Below are positions 14,131 to 21,118 of a DNA stretch of 28,664 bases, in pieces. The notes below the pieces were generated by a model that saw only the letters and a program-made list of their open reading frames with translations, did not search any database and was not told where the DNA came from. A program made the position numbers and the translations under genes. The stretch's first letter is position 1, and each line of letters opens with the position of its first letter. Origin of the DNA: a virus; IMG/VR virus record IMGVR_UViG_3300034190_002005, positions 1 through 28,664 of that record, one strand, 5' to 3'.

Positions 14131-15397
14131 AAAGTTTTCCATAATCGGTTCCCCAATCAGCTTTAATAGGAAATCCAAAGGATTCTATTATTTCTTTTAA
14201 TTTTTTTGCATCTTCTTTTGGAGTATCTAATGGATAACTAAATAAAAATGAATCATACGTATAAAGAGTAAGTTCAATTTTCGTTTGTTTAATAAACTCC
14301 ACAACTTTCTTCATTATACCCATATTCAACTCAGTTTCAGTCGCTTGGAGTAAATAATTAAATAACTTCTGCGGATTCACCCCTTCTATACTACTCAGAG
14401 GGATTTTCCTATGTTGTGTTTGAAGATATCCCACTTCACTACTCCTACTCCATAATTTCTCAATAAACTCTCTAACACCCTTATAATAAGGTATTTCATC
14501 AAACTCCTCAGGTATACCACCATAAAGGAGTTGGAAGGTGATTCCTTTGGATTCATCATAAGGAACTCCGTATTGGTCCGCTAACCATTGGTGAACCGAT
14601 GTTTTTGGTAATTCGTAATTAATCAACTTACCAATGATTCTTGGGTGGTATGCATCATAATCCATTTGTAGAAATATACTATTCTTTTTTGGTACAAACA
14701 CATCTCTCGTTCCATCCTTTTTGTTTAGAGCCGAAAAGTTGATACCACCAAATCGGTTGGAGGGACGGGAGGTAATGGTGTATGGGTTGTATTCGGTATA
14801 TAAGGTTGTATCTTTTAAGTGTTTGGTGGCTTGAGGCCATCTATCAAGAAATTTTTCCTCATCGACCCGAACCCCAAAACGTTCTATATCTGAGAGAAGG
14901 GGAATCACATCGTTATTCATCCAAGAAGGGGTTGGAGTAGGTAATGTAAGGGAATCTACAAATGATTTAAGGTGTTCACCCCATTTCATTAAAGGTGCTA
15001 TCTTACCTAAGTTTTCTCTAATCCCCATTCTACTATAATGGTTGATGAATTGCTTCTCTTCGTTTTTTAATTCTAATAATATGTTCTCATCAAAGAACGT
15101 ATGTGTAGATATATCAAATAAGTTTTGGATGTTAGTATCCATTTGTAGTAAACCTTTCTTATTCCATACCCATTTTGGTTGTTCGGAGGTAGAAAGGTCT
15201 AAATTATGAGGGGTTCCATCAATATGATTATATATAAGGATAAAGTCAGTATTTCCCATCCTTACGAATAATAATGATAGCTCATTATTCAATGGGTGCT
15301 TCTCTAAATCATTCCAAATGGGAATTATTGTAGATGGAGTTGTTTCCCACATTTGTAGGAACTCATTTACTTCACTCTGCGATTCAACTATAACCAT
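14129..15397 (-). CDS. Divergent short family A DNA polymerase
   Basis: A 422-residue protein with the order of family A (Pol I) polymerase motifs. IERFGVRVDEEKF (171-183) matches the start of the polymerase domain. TSRPSN...INFSALNKKDGTR (209-231) matches the TxR/QN(I)P region. Motif A is LQMDYDAYHPRIIG (244-256, Asp246 and Arg253). Motif B keeps Lys284, Phe288 and Tyr292 with YG. GYLQTQHRKIPL and LLQATETELNMGIM match the conserved Q region, and motif C is TYDSFLF (Asp382). Both catalytic aspartates are present, but the motif A glutamate is His251, the motif B arginine is Tyr280 and the HDE of motif C is YDS. The N-terminal 150 residues may be a worn 3'-5' exonuclease domain (WNDLEKHP with Asp30 and Glu32). 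It is smaller than typical phage Pol I proteins (about 600-700). Promoter P6 ends four bases before the ATG. Confidence 0.78.
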   Translation of the reverse strand: MVIVESQSEVNEFLQMWETTPSTIIPIWNDLEKHPLNNELSLLFVRMGNTDFILIYNHIDGTPHNLDLSTSEQPKWVWNKKGLLQMDTNIQNLFDISTHTFFDENILLELKNEEKQFINHYSRMGIRENLGKIAPLMKWGEHLKSFVDSLTLPTPTPSWMNNDVIPLLSDIERFGVRVDEEKFLDRWPQATKHLKDTTLYTEYNPYTITSRPSNRFGGINFSALNKKDGTRDVFVPKKNSIFLQMDYDAYHPRIIGKLINYELPKTSVHQWLADQYGVPYDESKGITFQLLYGGIPEEFDEIPYYKGVREFIEKLWSRSSEVGYLQTQHRKIPLSSIEGVNPQKLFNYLLQATETELNMGIMKKVVEFIKQTKIELTLYTYDSFLFSYPLDTPKEDAKKLKEIIESFGFPIKADWGTDYGKL

Positions 15398-15401
15398 TTT
15401 A

Positions 15402-15433
15402 CAAATATACGAATAATATTTGGATTATCCCAA
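15402..15433 (-). promoter_or_regulatory. Bacteroidota-type promoter P6 (DNA polymerase)
   Basis: Minus strand TATATTTG (15409 to 15402), preceded by ATTCG. TTGG lies at 15433-15430, a spacer of 20 bases. Only TAAA separates the -7 element from the polymerase ATG, suggesting a leaderless transcript. It overlaps the end of the glycosyltransferase gene. Confidence 0.75.
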
Positions 15434-16381
15434 TGTTTTTGAAGTATTTTTTACTTTACTAAGATATTCACTAAATTTTTGCCTATGGGAATCATCAACT
15501 GTATCGTTGATATCTCCTTCTATTGAATTTGGATAAATATTGGATTGGAATCCATCAGTTCTATAATGTTCCACATCATCTCTGATTCTAAGTATGTTAT
15601 TCCATAGTGTATCTTCACCATTACCCTCTTTATCAGTTACTCTACCATCACTATGTATCCTAGCGTAAGTTAATGTCTTTTTTATCGAAGTATGTGATAA
15701 ACCTAAATAATCCAATATACCCATTGCTTCTAAATCATCCACAAAGTTGGATGTTACCTCCAATTTATCAATAACTTTCAATATAGATGATACTCTCATT
15801 ACATATGTATGATATACACACATATGATTAGCCTTAGAACAATGAATTATTGAACTATGGTATTGTGGTTCATCAAAATGGTTATGTTTGAACCTCCAAG
15901 GTAGGTTATATGGGTGGTCATAAAGATAACCTTCCCATATATCAACTGTCTTTGGTGCTTCTATTGGAGTTTGTGTGGTTATCTTACTTCGTAGTTCATC
16001 ATTTTCAAAGAATGTAGCTGAACCATAGCTGAAATCCAATGATGGGTTCGTTGTGTAGGTATTAACTATATACTCTATTGAGTTTTCAACCAATAAATCA
16101 TCATCATCTAACCTTACTATCAATTCTCCCTTTGATAACTTAGGTGAAATAGTCCAAGAATCCTTAAACATATCATAAGGAGTTGCTGATGTGATGTAAA
16201 CTATACGTTTTGTGGGGTTGTTAGTTTTGAAAGTGTTATATATTTTAAGATTTTCATTAGAACCACTATCATCGAATAGAATAACTTCCCAATTATCATA
16301 AGTTTGTAATTGAATAGAGGATAATGCCTGTTTTAAGAATTCAGGTCTTTGAAATGTTCTTACAACTATTGTAACTTTCAT
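15425..16381 (-). CDS. Family 2 glycosyltransferase
   Basis: A 318-residue GT-A fold enzyme. The N-terminal MKVTIVVRTFQRPEFLKQAL and WEVILFDDSGSNEN (31-44) are the nucleotide-sugar-binding opening of GT2 enzymes, and LIVRLDDDDLLVEN (88-100) is the metal-binding DxD strand. The C-terminal half (FVDDLEAMGILDYLG, then IHSDGRVTDKEGNGEDTLW) has acidic residues where GT2 enzymes carry the base and acceptor site. There is no transmembrane segment, so it is soluble. In a phage it could glycosylate modified DNA bases, a virion protein or host surface sugar. The neighbours are virion genes upstream and polymerase downstream, and its promoter P7 is of the replication class, which mildly favours DNA modification. 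The acceptor is unknown. Confidence 0.85.
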   Translation of the reverse strand: MKVTIVVRTFQRPEFLKQALSSIQLQTYDNWEVILFDDSGSNENLKIYNTFKTNNPTKRIVYITSATPYDMFKDSWTISPKLSKGELIVRLDDDDLLVENSIEYIVNTYTTNPSLDFSYGSATFFENDELRSKITTQTPIEAPKTVDIWEGYLYDHPYNLPWRFKHNHFDEPQYHSSIIHCSKANHMCVYHTYVMRVSSILKVIDKLEVTSNFVDDLEAMGILDYLGLSHTSIKKTLTYARIHSDGRVTDKEGNGEDTLWNNILRIRDDVEHYRTDGFQSNIYPNSIEGDINDTVDDSHRQKFSEYLSKVKNTSKTLG

Positions 16382-16400
16382 CTATTTGTGAGTTTGAGAA

Positions 16401-16431
16401 CAAATATACGAAAAATATTTTGATTTACAAA
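16401..16431 (-). promoter_or_regulatory. Bacteroidota-type promoter P7 (glycosyltransferase)
   Basis: Minus strand TATATTTG (16408 to 16401), preceded by TTTCG, 19-base spacer, and a perfect TTTG (16431 to 16428). This is the best consensus match in the window. The leader to the glycosyltransferase ATG is about 19 bases. Confidence 0.85.
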
Positions 16432-16432
16432 A

Positions 16433-16786
16433 TTATTTTTTGTGAAATTGTAATAGGTTTGGTAAATATAATCCAATCTTAGGAATATCAGCGGATGCTA
16501 GTTTTATAGAAGCTGCGTTTGATTTTTTAATCTCATCGGATTTACCATTTATTCTCCAATCCAAAGATGTAGTTTTATAAAATGGATTATTAACATACTT
16601 AGTAAGTGAATTAACATTTATTTCAAATATTGGGCTGTTGATATCATTTGATTTTTGTAAAAAGTAACGTACAATATATCCTATTAAATAATCTTTATTG
16701 TTAGGCTTTGGAATATGTGAAAATGTTTTTAATTTTTTATATTCACTTCCTAAATTAGAAATATTTTTATATCTATCTATTTTCAT
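16433..16786 (-). CDS. Unknown protein at the end of the virion gene block
   Basis: I do not recognise this 117-residue basic protein. It is rich in lysine, asparagine and isoleucine, with a strand/helix mix (DYLIGYIVRYFLQKSND, IFEINVNSLTKYVNN) and a hydrophobic C-terminus (IPKIGLYLPNLLQFHKK). It has no cysteine, signal peptide or membrane helix. It starts one base after the stop of the hub-like gene and is the last gene of the long virion run, so it is expressed with baseplate genes. A minor baseplate or assembly protein is plausible from context only. Promoter P7 lies directly behind it. Confidence 0.65.
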   Translation of the reverse strand: MKIDRYKNISNLGSEYKKLKTFSHIPKPNNKDYLIGYIVRYFLQKSNDINSPIFEINVNSLTKYVNNPFYKTTSLDWRINGKSDEIKKSNAASIKLASADIPKIGLYLPNLLQFHKK

Positions 16787-16787
16787 A

Positions 16788-19025
16788 TTACGAATTTCTA
16801 TATCCTCCTGTTACTTCGGTTTTCCATGTTGTCCCATCAATTATGTGCTTTACAGATAATACCTGAAAGAATCCATTTCGATACATTGATGGTATTCCAT
16901 TTACTCTAAACATATCACCTCGTCTAATTCCACTAACACCATGTATACTAAATGAAAAGTTTATTGGCATTAATGGTGATGGAGTTGATTTTTTTGATGC
17001 CTCTTCATCCATATTATGCTTCAATAACGAAAATAATGAACTATCATTAAATGCACCAAGTACACAATAACCAAATAAATCACCTTTCAGGTCATCACTT
17101 TCCTCATATTTAGGATTTGGATAGAACTTAGCTTTACCTAATATTATATTTAACATCTGCTCTTTAGCTGCCTCTTTATCATCCTTATCTTTAGTATCCG
17201 TATCTTTAGGTGGGATTTCTTTCTTTTTTATCTCCACTTGTAATTTATCCGGTTTTGATGAAAATAGATTTCCAGGTAATCTTGAAGCATTTCCATTTAA
17301 CTTAGCACCTTCAGTTTTCTCACTTTTAGATAACCTCTGTCCAATTATTTGATTCATCTTAGCACCACTAATATCTAAATCAAGTGAAGAATCGATGAAT
17401 ACCGAATCACTTCCAATTAAATTAAATTCATAGGGTGTTGTAGGTTTACCCGGTGCAATTGAATTCATTTCAAATACCCTTAACTCAGTTGATTTTTTAT
17501 CTTTAGTAGGAGATTCTAAAATTTGAAAATCCCACATACCATTTACTGCGGATGAAATACCATTTAATATTTGATATAATGCATCTTTAATAAAAAAGTT
17601 TGGAGTTTCTATTATACTTTTTGCAAAATCAAAATTAACATATAAATCATTTAGATATCCCCACTCACCAGCTTTCAAAGTTACCGGATTACCAAACCCT
17701 GCCTCAACTGATGATAATGTTTTACCATCTTTTTGAGGGAATTTTGAAAATCCCATTGAAGCATCGTAAGTATCATTAGTTAGTGATTCCAATGTTGAAT
17801 CTTCAGTTATTTTATTTAAACTTAGTTTAGGTGCTTTTGGATTTGGTATAAACAAACGTCCCCCATCCATACTAAATATTTTTGGAAACGCTGAACAGGT
17901 TGTGTATTTTGTTTGTACTTCAAATTTAACTACATTTGCGTCCTCGCCACCCAATTGATAACCATCGACACCAATTTCATTAAGTATTATCATTAAAGTT
18001 GAAAACCTAATAAATCTATCATTGGCTATAATCTTTGTACCCTTTTCTAAATCAACTTTTTCACCATCTACTTCAACACTACCCTTACCAAAATCCCAGA
18101 AATCATCATGTGCAGTGTTTTCATTTATTTTTTCTGAAACTTCTTCATCAAAGTTTATATAACTATAAAAACTTGTTATTTCATTAAAACCGGGTTTTGT
18201 ATATAACGATTTAACAGCAACAGTTTGTCTGTTTTTTGGTAGTGCATTAAATACCGTCATCCAACGTTTTTCTCCTAATTTTGCTCCTGATTTTGCTATC
18301 CAACCAGTTCCAAATAAAGAAGCTGAATTAATCTTTGCATCTTTACCTTCTTGTTGATTACCAGTCTCAGATGTTAGTAAGTATGCAGGTAATTCTGTAT
18401 AACCCGTACATTTAACATTAATAACCCACTTATCACCATCAATTGAAACACCTCCACCTGTAATATATCCTAAGTAGTTATCATAGTGTCCACTACTATC
18501 TTTTCTTTTTTCATCACGTACATATGATGATTGAAATTTTGCTATTTCATTGGCGGTTGATTTCACCACTCCACCTACTCCGGATGGGGTATTCCACCCC
18601 CATTCTAAAAATATAGAATATCCGGGTTCTAAATAATATTCAGTAATAGTTTCCATTTGTTCACGTGTAAACGCAGTTATACTGAAAGAAGCTTTTCTAG
18701 ATAAAGTACCAGAACCCTCATCAATTTCCATAGATGAAACTACCGGAGAAGGTCTAAATCCTTGACCCGATGTTTCTGAAATTGCCGTACCATCCCATGT
18801 AGTTCCAATTGTACCAGAAGATGTACTATCCCCATAAATTCCACTTTCACTACCAGCTGCCTTAAATAAACTATAATTTGGATTAGATACCATTGCCATA
18901 CCTACACCAGAAGTTATCTTTGTCCAACAATTTAGTTGAGATACCTTTAATGTGCTATCAACTCTATTCGATAACTCAGTTTTTACGTGCTTTTTAAAGT
19001 TTGAAAAATTTGGAAATGCTGACAT
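16788..19025 (-). CDS. Baseplate hub-like structural protein
   Basis: A 745-residue virion protein. The last 60 residues (INFSFSIHGVSGIRRGDMF..., FFQVLSVKHIIDGTTWKTEV) match the closing domain of contractile-tail hub proteins such as gp27 and P2 gpD: a G-(x)n-RRGD-type turn, then a V-x-H-x(4)-TW-x-T segment. The N-terminal part has long beta-rich stretches, including YYLEPGYSIFLEWGWNTP near residue 150. A charged Lys/Asp-rich segment (about residues 610-630) interrupts the C-terminal half. It is larger than T4 gp27 (391 residues), so extra domains are inserted. It follows the LysM-like baseplate gene after 9 bases. The hub would sit at the centre of the baseplate below the tail tube. The fold call rests on the C-terminus and the position. 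Confidence 0.62.
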   Translation of the reverse strand: MSAFPNFSNFKKHVKTELSNRVDSTLKVSQLNCWTKITSGVGMAMVSNPNYSLFKAAGSESGIYGDSTSSGTIGTTWDGTAISETSGQGFRPSPVVSSMEIDEGSGTLSRKASFSITAFTREQMETITEYYLEPGYSIFLEWGWNTPSGVGGVVKSTANEIAKFQSSYVRDEKRKDSSGHYDNYLGYITGGGVSIDGDKWVINVKCTGYTELPAYLLTSETGNQQEGKDAKINSASLFGTGWIAKSGAKLGEKRWMTVFNALPKNRQTVAVKSLYTKPGFNEITSFYSYINFDEEVSEKINENTAHDDFWDFGKGSVEVDGEKVDLEKGTKIIANDRFIRFSTLMIILNEIGVDGYQLGGEDANVVKFEVQTKYTTCSAFPKIFSMDGGRLFIPNPKAPKLSLNKITEDSTLESLTNDTYDASMGFSKFPQKDGKTLSSVEAGFGNPVTLKAGEWGYLNDLYVNFDFAKSIIETPNFFIKDALYQILNGISSAVNGMWDFQILESPTKDKKSTELRVFEMNSIAPGKPTTPYEFNLIGSDSVFIDSSLDLDISGAKMNQIIGQRLSKSEKTEGAKLNGNASRLPGNLFSSKPDKLQVEIKKKEIPPKDTDTKDKDDKEAAKEQMLNIILGKAKFYPNPKYEESDDLKGDLFGYCVLGAFNDSSLFSLLKHNMDEEASKKSTPSPLMPINFSFSIHGVSGIRRGDMFRVNGIPSMYRNGFFQVLSVKHIIDGTTWKTEVTGGYRNS

Positions 19026-19034
19026 AACTTGTTT

Positions 19035-19331
19035 TTAATTATAGTTTATGAACTCATTGTTTATTTGTATATAATTTTGAGGTATTCTTAGTATTGTCCC
19101 ATCAACTAACCCCAATGGTGCATTATGTATATTATTAGCAGATGCAATAATCCACCAAAGCGATGAATCATTGTAATATTGATAAGCAAGTGTATCTAAT
19201 CTATCACCAGTTTCAGTTGCTACATACTTATCATCATCTCTTAATGGTATCTGAGGGTATATCTTTGAACGATATACACGTCTACCATCATTGGTGTTTT
19301 TTTCTTCGTTATTTTTATATCTACTCGCCAT
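19035..19331 (-). CDS. LysM-like baseplate protein (gp53 / gpX type)
   Basis: A 98-residue protein with a LysM-like fold pattern: YVATETGDRLDTLAYQYYNDSSLWWIIASAN (residues 37-67), then GLVDGTILRIPQN (74-86). The GD-x-LDxLA, WWxIAxAN and G-x-x-LRIP elements are shared by small contractile-tail baseplate proteins such as T4 gp53 and the tail protein X family, which join hub and wedges. The N-terminal arm (RVYRSKIYPQIPLRDDD) is typical of the same group. It lies 5 bases after the 590-aa tube-initiator-like gene and before the hub gene, the order expected for baseplate genes. Confidence 0.82.
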   Translation of the reverse strand: MASRYKNNEEKNTNDGRRVYRSKIYPQIPLRDDDKYVATETGDRLDTLAYQYYNDSSLWWIIASANNIHNAPLGLVDGTILRIPQNYIQINNEFINYN

Positions 19332-19336
19332 TATAT

Positions 19337-21109
19337 TTATGTTGTTGGTGTGAATGAATAGAATTTATTACCAGACGTACTTTTTCTACTTTGTAAAAAT
19401 TTAATAGTAACTGCTACATCAGTTATCATTGGTAATTTGTAATTTATTTCATCAATATCCCAAGGAGTAGAATCATCGAATGTATATGATAACGATTCTA
19501 TAAATGATTCTTTATTTTTATACAAATCACCCAATGTAAATTTAATAAAAGGAGCTGTCATAGCGGTTGAACCCGCATCATAACCTTGTGGATATACCAA
19601 TCCAGTTAAAAAATTCAATTTATCCCAACCAGCCTTATGTTCTTCTGCATTTAATGCAAATACCTTAAAATTAAAAGTTACACTACGTTCTACACCACCA
19701 TATGTATAATATTGAAATGGTGCTCCCATAAATTTAGCAGAATCCCAAGATGGAGATAAGGTTTCACTTAATCCACTTATAGTTGCTCTAAATTGTACTG
19801 TTTTTTTATTTGCAATTGAATAAAATTTCAATGGTGCAAAATCTAAATAATCCTTTTCGTCCCCAACTTTTAATTCATTAACACCATCTGTTTTACTATC
19901 AATTTTATATTTACTAACTAATGATTTACCATCTCTGTCAAATTCAGGTGATATTCTATTCCTATCAATTGTTAATTCTAACTTATCAGGAAACTTTTGT
20001 GTTCCATTTTCACCAAAAATAGCACTATTTTCTTCACCCTCATCAATTGCTTCTTTGATTGTTTTAAACCCAGTCTTTTCAGTCCCTCTAAGAGTACCAT
20101 CTCTATAAGCGGCATCCTCAATCGTTTTTCGTGGGATGGTGTTATACAACGTACTATATAGTGGGATATCATCTCCGGCCTTTAACCCATCATATGATGG
20201 TAAGTTAAATTTACTTAGTACTATTTGTGGGGTTTTAGATGCTAATCCACCTTCTTCAGTTGAATCTATGAAGTTTAATTTACCAGGCTCATCATCATCT
20301 CTGAATGTTAGGTTAAATGTTTTTGAATACATCAAACCACCTACATCTCTTACACCAGTTTTAGAGTCGGTTTTAATTGTTACACCAACTTCACTATCTA
20401 AACTACCATAGTTTACGTTTATATTTGAACCATCTTCATTAGAGCCAGCGCTGTTGAATCCAGTTGTTGAACGTTCTCCAAATAATTTACCTCTAATCTT
20501 ATCTTTTACTAAGTTGATTGCTCCACCAATTGCTTGCTTTCCAATAGTTTTTAGGTTTCCACCACCACCATCTTTTAAGAATTTACCCAATAGAGAACCT
20601 TCACCAGATTTACGGATATCCGCTAAATCAATCATTCGATTTTGAGTTTCACCTTTAGATGATATCCTATCATCACCAACTACTTTTGTTGGGATTATAT
20701 TTGATGGGATTCCTAACTTATCATTTACAAAATTTCTAGCATCAGCTATTGCTCCACCAATTAAACCACCATCACCCTCAGTACCATTAGCACCAGCTTT
20801 CATTACATCTAATAATGGTGTTGTTCTTAATGTAAGTCTTGGTAAATCTGAACCATATATAACTGGGATTGATAATCCTCGTATGATTCGTACACCTACT
20901 ACCTCTTCTTCTAAGAGAGTTTCACTTCCCCTTACACCTAATGTTTTTCTTAATAATCTTGCTGCCGCAAATCCAGTATTATTTACTAAGGGGTCAGATG
21001 TTGAAATACGGATATCCTTTGAGTTTTGGATATCATAAGCCTCCTCAGCGGTTTTTCCTCCCTGAGATGTTAGTTGTTTATTTTTAAATAATTCTAATAA
21101 TGTTGGCAT
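19337..21109 (-). CDS. Tail-tube initiator or baseplate-like structural protein
   Basis: A 590-residue virion protein. The C-terminal 150 residues (VERSVTFNFKVFALN, HKAGWDKLNFLTGLVYPQ, APFIKFTLGDLYKN, SFIESLSYTFDDSTPWDI, LPMITDVAVTIKFLQ) have the pattern of tube-like beta proteins that cap the tail tube at the baseplate, comparable in position to T4 gp48/gp54. The N-terminal half is low in complexity and glycine-rich (GDGGLIGGAIADARNFVND, GGGGNLKTIGKQAIGGAINLV), suggesting a flexible or membrane-active arm. It lies between the tape measure (9 bases upstream) and the LysM-like gene, where initiator proteins are normally encoded. The role is inferred from order and the tail-like C-terminus. Confidence 0.55.
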   Translation of the reverse strand: MPTLLELFKNKQLTSQGGKTAEEAYDIQNSKDIRISTSDPLVNNTGFAAARLLRKTLGVRGSETLLEEEVVGVRIIRGLSIPVIYGSDLPRLTLRTTPLLDVMKAGANGTEGDGGLIGGAIADARNFVNDKLGIPSNIIPTKVVGDDRISSKGETQNRMIDLADIRKSGEGSLLGKFLKDGGGGNLKTIGKQAIGGAINLVKDKIRGKLFGERSTTGFNSAGSNEDGSNINVNYGSLDSEVGVTIKTDSKTGVRDVGGLMYSKTFNLTFRDDDEPGKLNFIDSTEEGGLASKTPQIVLSKFNLPSYDGLKAGDDIPLYSTLYNTIPRKTIEDAAYRDGTLRGTEKTGFKTIKEAIDEGEENSAIFGENGTQKFPDKLELTIDRNRISPEFDRDGKSLVSKYKIDSKTDGVNELKVGDEKDYLDFAPLKFYSIANKKTVQFRATISGLSETLSPSWDSAKFMGAPFQYYTYGGVERSVTFNFKVFALNAEEHKAGWDKLNFLTGLVYPQGYDAGSTAMTAPFIKFTLGDLYKNKESFIESLSYTFDDSTPWDIDEINYKLPMITDVAVTIKFLQSRKSTSGNKFYSFTPTT

Positions 21110-21118
21110 AATCTTATT

